Source of the DNA: Rhodococcus maanshanensis NBRC 100610
Lineage (GTDB): Bacteria; Actinomycetota; Actinomycetes; Mycobacteriales; Mycobacteriaceae
DNA: 64,000 nt
Direction: 5' to 3'
Assembly: GCF_001894865.1 (NCBI RefSeq)
Contig: NZ_BCXA01000041.1
Location: 1 to 64,000, forward strand
The translations under genes and the position numbers were made by a program. Shown piece by piece: positions 35,967-50,900 of the stretch (within the stretch, counting starts at the first letter, position 1; every line of letters starts with the position of its first letter). Under the pieces are notes generated by a model that was not told where the DNA came from, ran no database searches, and saw only the letters and a list, made by a program, of their open reading frames with translations.

Positions 35967-38900
35967 ATGTCTTCTCCCTCGGACTCGACGGCACTCCCGC
36001 ACGCCACCGGACAGTGGCTTCCCGTCACCGCCGCCCAGTCCGAGGTGTGGGTCGCGCAGCGGCTCGCGCCCGCCAGCCCGGCCTACAACATCGCCCTGAC
36101 CGTCGAGGTGAACGGGCCGCTCGACATCGCCCGCGCGGTCGAGTCCGTGTACATGACGATCCGCCGGGCCGAGGCGCTGCACGTGCGGTTCGCGGTCGGG
36201 GCCGACGAGGTGCTGCGGCAGCAGCGACTCGATCCCGAGGGGTGGACCCTGCGGATCATCGATCTGCGTGGCAAGCAGGATCCCGCCGCCGCGGCCCGCG
36301 CGTGGGTCGAGAACGACATGCAGACCGTCGCCGAGTTGGAGAGCGACGAGCCGCTGTTCACCCAGGCGATCCTGCGGATCGACGACGAGCTCACGTGGTG
36401 GCACCAGCGCTACCACCACAGCATCGTCGACGGCTATGGAGTCGTGTTGCTGGTCGCCGAGGTCGTCGGGCGGCAGGAGCATCCCGATCTGCTGTTCGAC
36501 GAGCAGGACTGGTCGCTGCAGACCGCGATCGACGAGGACGCCGAGTACCGCGGCTCCGGTCGATACGACGCGGACCGGGCGCACTGGCTGGAGTGGCTGG
36601 CCGACGCCCCCGAACCCCCTGTGCTGCTGCCGCCTTCGCCGGACCCAACCGCGCCGCCGATCAAGGCCACCGTCGAACTCGATGCCGAGACCGTTGTCGG
36701 GCTGTTCCGGTTCGCCGACGCCCAGGACATCCGGCGCACCCGCATCCCGTTCGCGATGATCGCCGCATACCTGCACCGGGTCAGCGGCCAGACCGACCTG
36801 ATGCTGTCGGTGCCGTTGACCGGTCGCACCGGTAGGGCGCTCCGGAACCTGCCGTCGATGGCCTCGACCATCCTGCCGATGCGGCTGCAGGTGAACGGGG
36901 ACAGCACGCTGGCCGCGCTGGCGGCGCACATCGACAAGGGGCTGATCGGCCTGCTCCGGCACGGTCGCTACCGGGGCGAGGACCTCGCCAGGGAGGTGCG
37001 CGCGCTCGACCCGTCGCGGCGCCTGTTCGGTCCCGGCGTGAACATCGTGATGTTCGAGCATCCCATGACCTTCGGCGGCAGCCCCGCATCCGCGCAGAAC
37101 ATGGTCACAGGTGCGATCGGCGAGCTGGACTTCACCGTGCAGGGTGGCCAGGAGGGCCAGTCGATCCGGATCGACCTGCGCGTCGGAGCGGGTCTCGGGG
37201 ACGAACTCGAGCGGCACCGTCAGCAGTTCACCGAGTTCATCGGTCAGCTCGCCGCCGCGCCCGACGCCCCGATCTCGCGATTCGACGTGATGTCGGACGT
37301 GCAGCGGCGGCAGGTGCTGGTGGACTTCAACGACACCGCCCGGCCGCAGCCCTCGCACACCGTGCCCGAACTGTTCGCGGCGCAGGCAGCGGCGACCCCG
37401 GACCGGGAGGCGCTGATCGCGGGCGAGGTCCGGCTCACCTATCGGGACCTCGGCGCGCGCGTGAACCAGCTCGCGCGGCACCTCACCGAGCGTGGACTGG
37501 CGCCGGAAGAAGTTGTCGCGGTGGGCGTTCCGCGCTCCGCCGAGATGGTCGTCGGGCTGCTCGCGGTGATGACCGCAGGCGGCGCCTTCGTGCCCCTCGA
37601 CCCGGCCTGGCCGCAGGACCGCCGCGACCAGGTGCTCGCGGACGCAGGCGCACGGCTGGTGCTCACCGGCCCGGGCGGGGTGCAGGCCCCGCCGGAGTCG
37701 GGGGTGGCGGTGGATCTTGCCGATTGGGCGCACGCGGGTCAGTCGGCGGATCCCCTCGGCGCCGAGATCGCGGGCCAGTCACTGGCCTACGTCATCTTCA
37801 CCTCCGGTTCCACCGGCAGGCCCAAGGGCGCGATGATCCGGCACGAGGCGATCTGCGCCCGGTTGCTGTGGCAGGTCGAGGAGGTGCTCGGGTTCGGCGT
37901 CGACGACGCCTCGCTGTTCAAGGCGCCGCTCTCCTTTGACATCTCGGTCAACGAGATCCTGCTGCCGCTGGTCTCCGGTGGCCGGCTCGTGGTCGCCGAG
38001 GCGGGCGGCGAGCGCGACCCGCACTACCTGCTCGATCTCATCGAACGCGAGCGGGTCACCTTCGTGTACCTGGTCTCGTCGATGCTCAGCGTGCTGCTGG
38101 ACCTGGCCGAGGGCGGCCGCTCGCTCGACGGCCTCCGGCACGTCTGGTGCGGCGGCGAGGTGCTCACGCCGGAACTGTTCGACCGGTTCCGGCGCAGGCT
38201 GAGCACCACGTTCTATCACGGCTACGGCCCCGCCGAGGCGACCATCGGTGTCTCCCATGTGATCTACCGCGACCGGGCCGAGCGGATCGCATCCTCGATC
38301 GGCAGGCCGAACCCCAACACCCAGCTGTACGTGCTGGACTCGCAGCTGCGGCCGGTGCCGCCGGGAGTCGGCGGCGAGCTGTATGCCGGCGGCTACCTGC
38401 TCGGCCGCGGCTACGTCGGCGCAGCCGCGCTGACGGCCTCGAGGTTCATCGCCAACCCGTTCGCCGAGGACGGCTCCCGGCTCTACCGCACCGGTGACCT
38501 CGCGCGGTGGGCGGAGGACGGCAGCCTCGACTTCATCGGCCGCGCCGACAACCAGGTCAAGATCCGCGGCATGCGCCTCGAGCTCGAGGACGTCGAGGCC
38601 GCCCTCGCTTCGCACCCGGGCGTCCGCGACTGCGCGGTGCTGGTGCGCGAGAACAACGGGTCCAAGTACCTTGCGGGCTACGTGGTCTCGCACGCGGACC
38701 ACGCGGCGCTGACCTCCGACGAGGTGCGGGCCTGGGCAGCGGCCAAGCTGCCGGAGTACATGGTGCCCACCGCGGTGCTGGTCCTCGACGAGTTCCCGTT
38801 GACCGCGAACGGCAAGCTCGACCGGCGGGCGCTGCCGGAACCGGATCTGCGCGCCGCGCTGCCCGGGCTGGCGCCGCGCACCGAGCGTGAGCAGCAGCTG

Positions 38901-41900
38901 TGCGCCATCATCGCCGGGGTGCTCGGCGTCGACAGCGTCGGCGTCACCGACGACTTCTTCGCGCTCGGCGGCGACAGCATCGTCGCCATCCAGCTGGTGA
39001 ACCACGCGCGTGGCGCCGGCCTGAACTTCAGTGCCCGCGAGGTCTTCCAGCTGCGCACCGCGGAGGCCCTCGCCCGCGAGATCGAGGGACGCGCCGAGGC
39101 GTTGGTGGACCGGCTCGACGTGCCGCTCGGCGAGGTCCCCGCGACGCCGATCATCGCGCACACCAGCGAGTCCGGCGAGGCCGTCGCCCGGTTCCACCAG
39201 TCGGTGCTCGTGCAGACGCCGATCGGGTTCCACGAGGACGCGGCGCGCGCGGCACTGGCCGCCGTGATCGAGCGCCACGATGCGCTCCGCGCCGCGCTGG
39301 TACGTGGCGAGCGCTGGACGCTGTCAGTGCCCGAGACCGCAAGCGAGACTGCCCTGCTGCGCAGGATCGACGCGGAACACCTGACCTCGGCCGAGCTCGA
39401 TGCCGTGGTTTCACGCGAAACAATCGATGCCGCAGCGCGACTCGACCCCGACGCGGGCGTGATGCTCGTGGCGGTCTGGTTGGACGGCGGGGCGGACCGC
39501 CCCGGGCGGCTGCTGCTGGTGGTCCACCACCTGGTGGTGGACGGTGTGTCCTGGCGGATCCTGATCGAGGACCTGGCCAGGGCTGGATCGGCGGCGACGG
39601 CCGGCATTCCGGTCGAGCTGGCCCCTGTCGGCACCTCGCTGCGCCGGTGGTCCCAGCTGCTGTCCGAGCGGGCCGAATCCGGTGCGTTCGACGGCGAGCT
39701 CGACCACTGGCTCTCGGTGGCACGGACGGCGGACCCCGCACTCGGCTCGCGGGCGCTCGATCCGGCGCTCGACCGCTGCGGCGCAGCCGAGTCGATCACG
39801 GTGAGTCTGGCGCCCGAGTTCACAGGCCCGCTGCTCGGGGCCGTACCCGCCGCGTTCGGCGGTCAGGTCGGCGACGTGCTGCTCACCGGGCTCGCGGCCG
39901 TGCTGGCGGACTGGCGGGGTCAGGCCGGTTCCGGTGCCGGTTCATCCGGCACGCAGGTGGTCCTCGACCTCGAGGGCCACGGCCGCGAGGAGGACGCCGC
40001 GGGCAGGCCGGTCGACCTCGGCCGCACCGTCGGCTGGTTCACCAGCCTGTACCCGGTCCGGATCGACGCGGGTGCGCTCGCGGACAGCCTCGACCCGGCC
40101 GCGCTCGGCGCGGCGGTGAAGGCGATCAAGGAGCAGCTGCGGGCAGTGCCTGGCAACGGCATCGGCTACGGCGCGCTGCGGTACCTGAGCTCCTCGGGTG
40201 CCGAGCTGGCAGGCGGCGTCACCCCGCAGGTGCTGTTCAATTACCTGGGAAGGGTTTCCGCCTCCGAGGGGGCGGACTGGCTGCCGATCGCGATGGACGG
40301 CGCCAATGACCCCGACGCGCCGATGGGCCACGCCATCGAGTTCAACGCGATCGCGGAGGACGGACCCGACGGGCCCACGCTCCGCACCACCATCACCTGG
40401 GCACCCGGGTTGTTCCCCGCGGCGCGGATCGCCGCGCTGTCGGAGGCCTGGACCGCGGTGCTGCGTGCGCTCGCGGCCAGCGCCCCGTTCGGCGGCCACA
40501 CCCCCTCGGACTTCCCGCATGCGCGGCTGGGCCAGGCGGACGTGAGCCAGATCGAGGCCGCGGCCGCCGACCTGGTCGACGTGCTGCCGATGACCCCGCT
40601 GCAGGAGGGCATCTACTTCCACAGCGCGTTCGAGACCGAGCACTCCGATCCCTATGTGGTGCAGCAGATCATCGAGCTGACCGGGCCGGTGAACCCGCAG
40701 GCGCTGCACGCCGCGCTGCAGACGGTCGTTGACCGGCACGCGGCGCTGCGCACCGGGCTGCGCGCGGTGTCCGACGGCCGGGTGGTGCAGGTGGTCTCCG
40801 GCGACGCCCGCGTCCCGATGGAGACGGTCGACCTGCGGGGACTGAGCCGCGACGAGGCCTCGTCGCGGGTCCGGCAGATCCTCGCCGACGAGCGGGTGCG
40901 CGGCTTCGACCTCGAGCAGGCGCCCCTGCTGCGGTACGTGCTGGTGCGGCGGGACGGGGCGAGCGAAGCGGGGGAGGCGACTGCGGACGAGCACCTGCTG
41001 CTGCAGTCGATCCACCACATCGTCGCCGACGGCTGGTCGGTACCGGTGATGCTCCGTGAGCTGATGGCGCTGTACGCGCCCACCGGTTCGGCACCCGCGG
41101 CGCTGCCCGCCCCGGAGCCGTACCGGAACTACCTGGGCTGGTTGGGCTCCCGTGACCGGGAGGCGTCGATCGAGGTGTGGCGTGCCGCGCTCGCAGGCGT
41201 CGACGAGCCGACCGGGCTCAGCAAGGCCGAGCGCGGCACCGAGGTCGGTGTCCGCGAGGTCAAGGTCAACCTGTCCGCGGCGCAGACCGCGGACCTCATC
41301 GCGTTCGGACGCGCTCGCGGCCTGACGCTGAGCACCCTTGTGCACGGCGCATGGGGCCTGCTGCTCGGCCGGCTCACCAAGCGCCGGGACGTGCTGTTCG
41401 GCTCGACGGTCTCCGGTCGGGGAGGCGACCTGCGCGGCATCGAGACCATGGTCGGTCTGTTCATCAACACGGTGCCCGCCCGGTTGCGCTACCGCGCGGA
41501 GGAATCCGTCGCCGCCGCGCTGACCCGTTGGCAGGACGAGCAGTCGAGGCTGCTCGAGCACCAGTACATCGGCCTGAGCGAGCTACGCAGGCTGACCGGG
41601 CTGCAGGAGCTCTTCGACACCCTTGTGGTGTTCGAGAACTACCCGATCGGTGAGGGCGCCGTCGCCGATCCGACCGGCACGCTGGAGATCACCGGCATCA
41701 CCTTCGAGGAGAACCCGCCGTATCCGGTGACGCTGATCGTCGCGCCCGGCGACGAGCTGCGGCTGGAGGTCAAATATCAGGCCGCGGTGGTCGACTCGGC
41801 CACCGCCGACCGGTTGGCCGACGGCATGGTGTCCTTCCTCGGCGAGCTGGTGCGTGACGGCGACCAGCCGATCTCCGCGCTGGCGCTGGTGACCGAGGCC

Positions 41901-44900
41901 GAGCGGGACGAGCTGGAGGCGAGCTGGGCCGCATCCATCGGATCCGCCGAAGCCCGTACCCTCACCGACCTGCTCGACGAGCAGGTCGCGCGCACCCCGG
42001 ACGCGGTCGCCGTCGAGTTCGAGGGCCTGTCGCTGACCTACGCCGAGCTGCACGCGCGGTCGAACCGGCTGGCGCGCCAGCTCGTCGACCGCGGGGTCGG
42101 ACCGGAGTCGCTCGTGGCCGTCGCGCTCGGCCGTTCGCTCGAGCTGATGGTCGCGCTGCTGGCCGTCGGCAAGGCAGGCGGCGCCTACCTGCCGCTCGAC
42201 CTCGACTACCCGGCCGACCGGTTGTCGTACATGCTGGCCGATGCCGAGCCGGTGTGCGTGCTCACCGACGGCCAGCCGTTCGAGACCGGGCTGCCGGTGC
42301 TGACGGTGGATCTGTCCGAGCCCATGGGGGATTCGGATGTGCCGCAGGCGGTTGCCAGGGCCGTGGCGGGCAATCCCGCGTACGTCATCTACACCTCGGG
42401 TTCGACCGGCAGGCCCAAGGGCGTGCTGGTGTCGCACGAGGCCATCGTCAACCGGCTGCTCTGGATGCAATCGGAGAACCCGCTGGCGGTGGGGGACCGG
42501 GTGCTGCAGAAGACGCCGTCGAGCTTCGACGTCTCGGTGCCGGAGTTCTTCGGGCCGTTGATCGCCGGGGCCACCGTCGTGCTGGCCCGGCCCGGCGGAC
42601 ACAAGGATCCGGGATACCTGGCCGGCCTGATCTCCGAACGCGGCATCAGCCGTGCGCATTTCGTGCCGTCCATGCTCGACCTCTTCCTGGCCGAGCCGGG
42701 CGCCGTCGCATGCACCGCGTTGCGGGTCGTCGCCTGCTCGGGTGAGGCGCTGTCCGCCGCAGCGGCCCGGCGCTTCGCCGAGGTGCTGCCCGGCGTCCGC
42801 CTGGACAACCTCTACGGGCCCACCGAGGCCGCGGTCGAGGTGAGCTACTTCTTCGGGGCACAGGCGCTGTCCGCGTCGGCGCACAGCGTGCCGATCGGCG
42901 CGCCGGTCGCCAACACCCGGCTGTACGTGCTCGATCAGTACCTGAACCCGGTGCCGCCGGGCGCCGAGGGGGAGCTGTACCTGTCCGGGCCGCAGCTCGC
43001 CCGCGGCTATCTGGGCCGCGCCGCGCTGACCGGGGACCGGTTCGTGGCCGACCCGTTCGTCGCAGGCACCCGGATGTACCGGACCGGAGACCTGGTGCGG
43101 TCCGTGGACGGTGAACTCGAGTACGTCGGCCGCGCCGACGACCAGGTGAAGCTGCGCGGCTTCCGGATCGAGCTCGGCGAGATCGAGGCTGCGCTGCTGG
43201 CCGATCCGTCGGTGGCCCAGGCCGCCGTCCTGGTGCGCGAGGACCGCCCAGGCCAGCAGCGCCTGGTCGCCTACGTCGTGCCCTCCGGGCCCGTGAGCAC
43301 TTCCGGCCCGCAGGGGGACCAGAAGTACTCACAGGCGCTGGCCGCCTCCCTGCCGGAGTACATGGTGCCCAGCGCCTTCGTGGAGCTCGACGCGTTGCCG
43401 CTGAGCCCGAGCGGCAAGCTGGACCGCAAGGCCCTGCCCGCGCCGGACTTCTCCGTCGCGGTGTCGGAGGCCGCCCCGAGCTCGGGCACGGAGGGACGCA
43501 TCGCCGCCCAGTTCGCCGAGGTGCTCGGCCTGGACCGGGTTGGCGCGGGAGACGACTTCTTCACCCTCGGCGGCGACAGCATCCTGGCGATCCGGCTGGT
43601 GAACCTGGCCCGCCGCGACGGCGTCACGCTCACCCCCCGCCAGATCTTCGAGCAGCGCACCCCGGCCGCCATCGCGCGGTTGGTCGGCGAGGCGGCCCCG
43701 GTCGCGGAGGCGGCCACGCCCGGCGCACCCGTCGCGGACGGCGTCGGCGAGGTCATCCCGCTGCCGGTGGTGCACCGGCTCTCCGAATGGTCCGGCGGCA
43801 CCGACCGCTTCAACCAGGCCGTGCTCCTGTACACCCCGGCAGGCGCCGACGAGCGCGGCCTGACCGCGGCGCTGCAGGCGCTGCTCGACCACCACGACGG
43901 CCTGCGCGCCCGGTTGACCCGGCACGCACCCGGCGTGTGGTCGACGGTGACCACCGAACCCGGTTCGGTGGGCGCCGCCTCGATCTTCACCGCCGTCGAC
44001 GCCCGCGACCCGGAGTCGCTGCGCGACATCGTGACCGAGCACTCCGACGCGGCGACCGACCGCCTCGACCCCGAGTCGGGGGTGATGCTGCAGGCGGTGT
44101 GGTTCGATGCCGGACCGGAGACCACCGGCCGCCTCCTGATCGTCGCGCACCACCTCGTGGTCGACGGGGTGTCCTGGCGGATCCTGCTCGAGGACCTCGC
44201 GATGGCGAACGTGGCGTCGGCATCCGGCCAGGATGCGGCGCTCGATCCCGTCGGCACCTCCCTGCGCGGGTTCGGCCGGATCGTCGCCGAGCAGGCCCAG
44301 GGCGCCGAGCGCCTCGCCGAGCTGGCGCACTGGTCCGACGTGACCGCGCCGGGAGCGGCGCTGGTGCCGGAGGTCAGCGGTCACGCGACCATCGGAACCG
44401 GCTCCCAGCACCGGATTTCGCTCTCCGTGGACGACACCGCCGCCGCCTTGACGACCGTGCCCGCGCTGGCGAACGCCGACGTGACCGACGTGCTGCTCAG
44501 CGCGCTGCGGATCGCGGTCAGCCGCTGGCACCGCGACACCGGCCGCGCCGCGTCGGACCTGCTGGTCGACCTAGAGCGGCACGGTCGCGAGGAGCTGGCG
44601 CCTGGCGTTGACCTGTCCCGCACGGTCGGCTGGTTCACCAGCATCAGCCCGGTCCGGCTGCGGGCGGGCGACCGGCCGCTGGATGTGCTCAAGGACGTGA
44701 AGGAGCGGCTGCGGGACGCGCCCGACGGCGGCATCGGCTACGGCATGCTGCGGTACGCGAACGCCCGCACCGCCGCCCTGCTCGCCGCCCGCGCGGAGTC
44801 GCAGGTCCTGTTCAACTACCTGGGCAGGATGCCGTCGGCGGATCTCGGCATCTCGGTCCCGTGGGCCCCCGCCCCCGAGACCGGTGCGCTGTCAACCGAT

Positions 44901-47900
44901 CCCGACGCCGACATGGGCGGGCCCTACCTGCTGATCGTCAACGCGATCTGCGAGGACACCGCCGAGGGTCCGGTGCTGACCGCGAACTTCGGCCGCTCCG
45001 AGCTGGGGCTGACCGAGGCCGACGGTGAGGCGCTGAGCCAGGGCTGGGCGCAGGCGCTGCGCGAGCTCGTCGAGGTCGCGGCGCGCCACGACGGTCCCGG
45101 TGCGCTGACGCCGTCCGACGTGCCGCTGGTGACGCTGACCCAGGCGGAGCTGGACCTGATCGCCGAGCGCAGCCCGGCTGGGGTCGACGCGGTGTGGCCG
45201 CTGTCCCCGCTGCAGGAGGGCCTGTACTTCCAGGCCACCTTCGACGAGGGCGCCGACATCTACACCGCGCAGTTCTCGCTGGACTTCGCGCACCGGCTCG
45301 ACATCGAGCGGCTGGCCTCGGCGCTGCGCACCCTGCAGCGCCGGAACCCGACCCTGCGTGCGGGATTCCTCAGCGACGGCCTCGCAGCGCCGGTGCAGTT
45401 CATCACCGCGGACCTCGACGTCCCGATCGTCGAGTTCGACCTGCGCGAGCTGACGGAGGCCGAGCGTGAGGCCCACGCCGCCGAGCTGATGGCCACCGAC
45501 CGGCTCGCCCCGTTCGACCTGACGGCGCCGCCGCTGTGGCGGGCAATGGTGATCCGCCTCGGCGACGACCGCGACCGCCTGGTGGTCAACCGGCAGTTCC
45601 TGCTCTGGGACGGCTGGTCGAACGGCATCGTCGTCAGCCAGCTGCTCGCGCTCTACGAGGCCGCGGGCGACGACAACGGGTTCCCGACCCCGACCGGCGG
45701 TTTCGACGACTACCTGGGCTGGCTGCGCGACCGCGACAGCGAGACCGGGCGGACTGAGTGGCGGCGCGCGCTGGCCGGTCTCGAGGAGCCGACCCTGCTC
45801 GGGTCGGCCGTGGCCGGGGCCCCCGCGCTGCCCGGCCGCCGCGACACCGTGCTCACGGCCGAGCTGAGCGAGCGGCTGCGGGCCAGGGCGTCGGCCACCG
45901 GGGTCACCTTCAACGCCGTCCTCAGTGGCGCGCTCGCGCTGGTACTCGGCGCCGCGACCGGCCGCGACGAGGTCGTGTTCGGCATCACCGTCGCGGGCAG
46001 GCCCCCCGAGGTCGAGGGCCTCGACACGGTGGCCGGACTGTTCCTCAACACCGTCCCGGTCCGCACCACCCTGCGTCCGGCGGAGCGGGTGGAGGACCTG
46101 TTGCGGCGCAGCCAGTCCGAGCGCCTCGGCCTGATGCCGCACGACTATCTCGGACTGGCCACGATCGGGCGCGAGTCCGATCACCGTCAGCTCTTCGACG
46201 TGCTCTACGTGCTGCAGAACTTCGTCGACGAGAACCAGGTGTCGGCGCTCAACAGCGCGCACGACATCAGTGGCGGCGACAGCGTCGACCACACCCACTA
46301 CCCGCTGACCGTGGTGGTGACACCCGGCAACCGGGTGAAGATCAAGTTCGAGTTCCGCCCCGAGGCGGTGGCCGAGTCGACGGTCGAGTCGATGCTGGCC
46401 CGGTTCGTCGGGCTGCTCGAACTGTTCGCCGACGACGTGTCCGCACCGGTCGGGTCGCTTGACCTGTCGCTGCCCGGCGAGCGCGCGGCGCTGACGGCAG
46501 GCTCGACCGAGCGGGAGCTGCCCGAGTCCACCATCGCGGACCTGTTCGCGGAGGCGGCCGCGCGCACCCCGGACGAGGTCGCGCTGGTGTTCGGCTCGCA
46601 GTCGGTGACCTACCGAGACCTCGACGGCCGGATCAACGCCATGGCCCGGCTCCTGCTGGCACACGGTGCCGGTCCGGAACAGATTGTGGCGCTTGGCCTC
46701 CCGCGATCGGTGGAGATGGTCGTCGCGCTGTTCGCGGTGCTGCGCACCGGGTCGGCGTACCTGCCGCTCGAGCTGGATCACCCGGCGGAGCGACTGCTCG
46801 GGATGCTCGAGGATGCCGGGCCGGTGGCGCTGGTGACCACCGTCGCGGTCCGCGAGACCCTCGCCGGTTTCGAGGGCGCGGCGATCGTCCTCGACGACGG
46901 CGCGAGCCGGGAGCACGGCACCGGACCGCTGACCGACGCGGAGCTGGGCGGCTTCGCCCCAGGCACCCCGGGGCGGCTGGACCACCCGGCGTACGTCATC
47001 TACACCTCCGGCTCGACGGGCAAGCCCAAGGGCGTGGTCACCGGGTACCGCGGCCTGACCAACATGCAGTTCAACCACCGCGCGGAGATCTTCGACCCGA
47101 CGATCTCGATGACCGGCGGTCGACGCCTCCGGATCGCGCACACGGTGTCGTTCGCCTTCGACATGTCGTGGGAGGAGCTGCTCTGGCTCGTCGAGGGACA
47201 CGAGGTGCACATCTGCGATGAGCACCTGCGCCGGGACGCGGAGGCTCTGGTCGCGTACTGCAATGCCAACGCCATCGATGTCGTCAATGTGACGCCGACC
47301 TACGCGCAGCACCTGTTCGAGGAGGGTCTGCTCGGCGACGGTCCCGGCGAGCATCGGCCGCCGCTGGTGCTGCTCGGCGGCGAGGCGGTGCCGGATTCGG
47401 TGTGGAGCAGGCTGCGGGACACGGAGGGGACGTTCGGTTACAACCTGTACGGCCCAACCGAGTACACGATCAACACGCTCGGCGGCGGCACGTCGGACTC
47501 GGCGACGCCAACGGTCGGCAAGCCGATCTGGAACACCCGCGCCCACATCCTCGACTCGTGGCTGCGCCCGGTCGCGGACGGGGTGGCAGGCGAGCTGTAC
47601 ATCGCGGGCATCGGCCTGGCCCGCGGCTACCTGGACCGCTTCGGCCTGACCGCCGAGCGTTTCGTGGCCGATCCGTTCGCGGCGGGCGGCCGGATGTACC
47701 GCACCGGTGACCTGGTGCGGCGCGGCGCCGACGGCAACATCGACTTCCTCGGCCGCACCGACGACCAGGTGAAGATCCGCGGTCACCGCGTCGAGTTGGG
47801 CGAGATCGAGTCGGTCCTGGCCGGCCTCGACGGGGTGCGGCAGTGCGCCGTCATCGCGGCGCCCGGCCCTGGCGGCGTCAAGCGGCTGGTCGCCTACGTC

Positions 47901-50900
47901 GTGCCCTCCGGGCCCGTGAGTGGTTTCGGCCCCGATGCGGGCCAGAAGTACTCACAGGCGCTGCGCGCCAGCCTGCCGGACTACATGGTTCCCGCGGCCT
48001 TCGTGCCGACCGACACCCTGCCGATGACGGTGAACGGCAAGCTCGACGTGCGAGCGCTGCCGCCGGTGCCGGACGCGGTCGGCTCGGGCTCACGCGCGCC
48101 GGCCGACCACATCGAGCAGGCGCTGTGCGAGCTGTTCGGTGAGGTGCTCGACGTCAGCGAACTCGGCGTGGCGGACAGCTTCTTCGACCTCGGCGGGCAC
48201 TCGCTGCTGGCGACCCGGCTGATCAGCCGGGCCCGGTCGGCGCTCGCGACCGAGCTGACCATGCGGGACCTCTTCGAGGCGCCAACCGTTGCGGAACTGG
48301 CGGAGCGGGTCCGGGCACGGGGCCAGGCGGTACGCCCGGTGCTGGCGCCGATGGACCGGCCCGAGAACCTGCCGATGTCGTCCGCGCAGCAGCGGCTCTG
48401 GCTGATCCAGCAGATCGAGGGGGAGTCCGCCGCGTACAACTTCCCGATCGTGTTGCGCCTGAAGGGCGAGCTCGACGCCGGGCTGTTCGCGACCGCGCTC
48501 GCGGACGTGGTCGGCAGGCACGAGTCGCTGCGCACCGTGTTCGGAGAGGTCGACGGCCTGCCCGTGCAGCGGGTCCTCGACGAGGCGACCCCGGAGCTGA
48601 CGGTGGTGGACGGTACCGAGGCCGAGATCGCGGGCCTGGTCCGCGGCGCCGTGCTGCGGCCCTTCGACTTGACCCGCGAGATCCCGGTGCGCGGCACCGT
48701 GATCCGGCTGGACGCGCACGATCACGTCCTCGCACTGGTGCTGCACCACATCGCCACCGACGAGTGGTCGGACCGGCCGTTCCTGCGCGACCTGATGCTC
48801 GCTTACGCCTCGAGGGCGCACGGGCAGGCACCGCAGTGGGAGCCGCTCGCCGTGCAGTACGCGGACTACACGCTCTGGCAGCGTGAGCTGCTCGGTGACC
48901 CCACGGACCCGGATTCGGTACTGAGCGAACAGCTCTCGTACTGGGAGCGGACGCTGTCCGGTGCGCCGGAGGAGCTGACGCTGCCCACCGACCGGGCCCG
49001 GCCCGCGCGGCCGAGCTTCGCGGGCGGGGCGATCGAACTGGACCTGGATCCGCGTACCACCGCGGCGCTGCGGGCGCTGGCGGCCGACAGCGGCGCGAGC
49101 ATGTTCATGGTGCTGCACGCCGCCGCCGCGGCGCTGCTGCACCGCATCGGCGCGGGCGATGACCTGCCGCTCGGTGCGCCCATCGCGGGCCGCACCGAGC
49201 AGGGCCTCGACGAGCTGGTCGGGTTCTTCGTCAACACGTTGGTGCTGCGCACCGACGTGAGCGGCAACCCGACGTTCGGTGAGCTGCTGGCCCGGGTCCG
49301 CGAGCTCGACCTCGCGGCGTTCAGCCATGCCGACGTCCCGTTCGAATCCGTTGTCGAGCGACTGAACCCGGCCCGCACGCTGGCAAGGAACCCCCTGTTC
49401 CAGGTGATGGTCGGCTACCACAGCCGGACCGCCGACCTCACGGAGCTGGGCGGGCTGACCCTCGAACCGGTGCCGCTGCAGGAGCGGACCGCCAAGTTCG
49501 ACCTGGTGTTCAACTTCACCGAGTTCCTGGACGAGGATCGGATCGCGCTGCGCCTCGAGTTCGGCGCTGACCTGTTCGACCGGTCGACCGCCGACGCGAT
49601 CGCGCACCGCCAGCTGGCGCTGCTCGATGCCGTCGCACAGGAGCCGTCGATGCCGATCGGCGCGGTCGACGTGTTCCTACCGGGCGAGCGGAACCTGGTG
49701 CTGGTGGACTTCAACGACACCGGCAGGCCGGTGCCGGAGGAGACCCTCGACGCCTCCTTCGCGCGCTGGGTCGCGGCAACGCCGGACGCGGTGGCCGCGC
49801 TCGACGAGCACGGCAGCGCGACCTACGCCGAGCTCGACGAGCGGTCCGACCGGATCGCCGCGGTGCTCGCCTGCCTCGGCGTCGGTGCGGAATCGGTGGT
49901 GGGCCTTGCTGTTCCGCGTTCGGTGGACATGGTCGCCTCGGTGCTGGCCGTCCTCAAGCTGGGTGCGGCCTACCTGCCGCTCGACCTGAGCCACCCCGCG
50001 GACCGGATCTCGTACATGCTGGTCGACTCGAACGCGGGGGTGCTGCTGAGCACAGCAGCGGAGTCCGCGCGGATCGAGGAGGTGCCGGGCCTGCGCCGGG
50101 TGCTGCTCGACGAGCCGGACGTCGTCGCGGAGCTCGCCTCGGCGGGGAGGCCGCTGACCGTGGTGCCCGCGGGCATCGATCACGCGGCCTACGTCATCTA
50201 CACCTCCGGGTCCACCGGCAGGCCGAAGGGCGTGGTGGTCTCCCACGAGGGCATCTCCAGCCTGGTCGCCACCGCCGAGGACCGGATGCGACTGGTGCCG
50301 GGTTCGACTGTGCTGCAGTTCGCCTCGGTCGGGTTCGACGTCGCGGTGTTCGAGCTGTCGATGGCCCTGTGCACCGGGTCGCGTCTGGTGATCGTGCCGG
50401 ACCGCTCGCGGGTCGCGGGCCCGGAGCTGACCGACTTCATGCACGAGCACGAGGTGACGCACGCGATCATCCCGCCGTCGCTGATGGCCGCGCTGCCGCC
50501 GGGCGCCCTGGTGCCCGCGGGCTGCACGGTCCTGGTCGGCACCGAGACCGTGCCGCCGGACCTGATCGGGCGGTGGGCGGAGCGGCTGAATCTGCTGGCC
50601 GCCTACGGCCTCACCGAGGCGACGGTGAACAACACCCTGTGGCAGGCGCAGCCGGGCTGGAACCAGGCCGTGCCGATCGGCATCCCGGACCCCAACGAGC
50701 AGGCGTTCATCCTCGACGCGCGACTGCGGCCGGTTCCGGTCGGCGTCGCGGGGGAGCTGTACATCGCCGGCCGCGGGCTGGCCCGCGGCTACCTCGGCAA
50801 GCCGGCGTTGACGGCGGGGCGTTTCGTCGCCAACCCGTTCGGCCCCGGCCGGATGTACCGGACCGGTGACCTGGCGCGCTGGCGGGCCGAGGGCAATATC

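Noticed and set aside
44892-47786. 964-codon antisense frame inside the NRPS
   Set aside because: Low-complexity shadow of the NRPS frame without any recognisable motif; similar antisense frames occur at 35925-37733 and 49677-52655.
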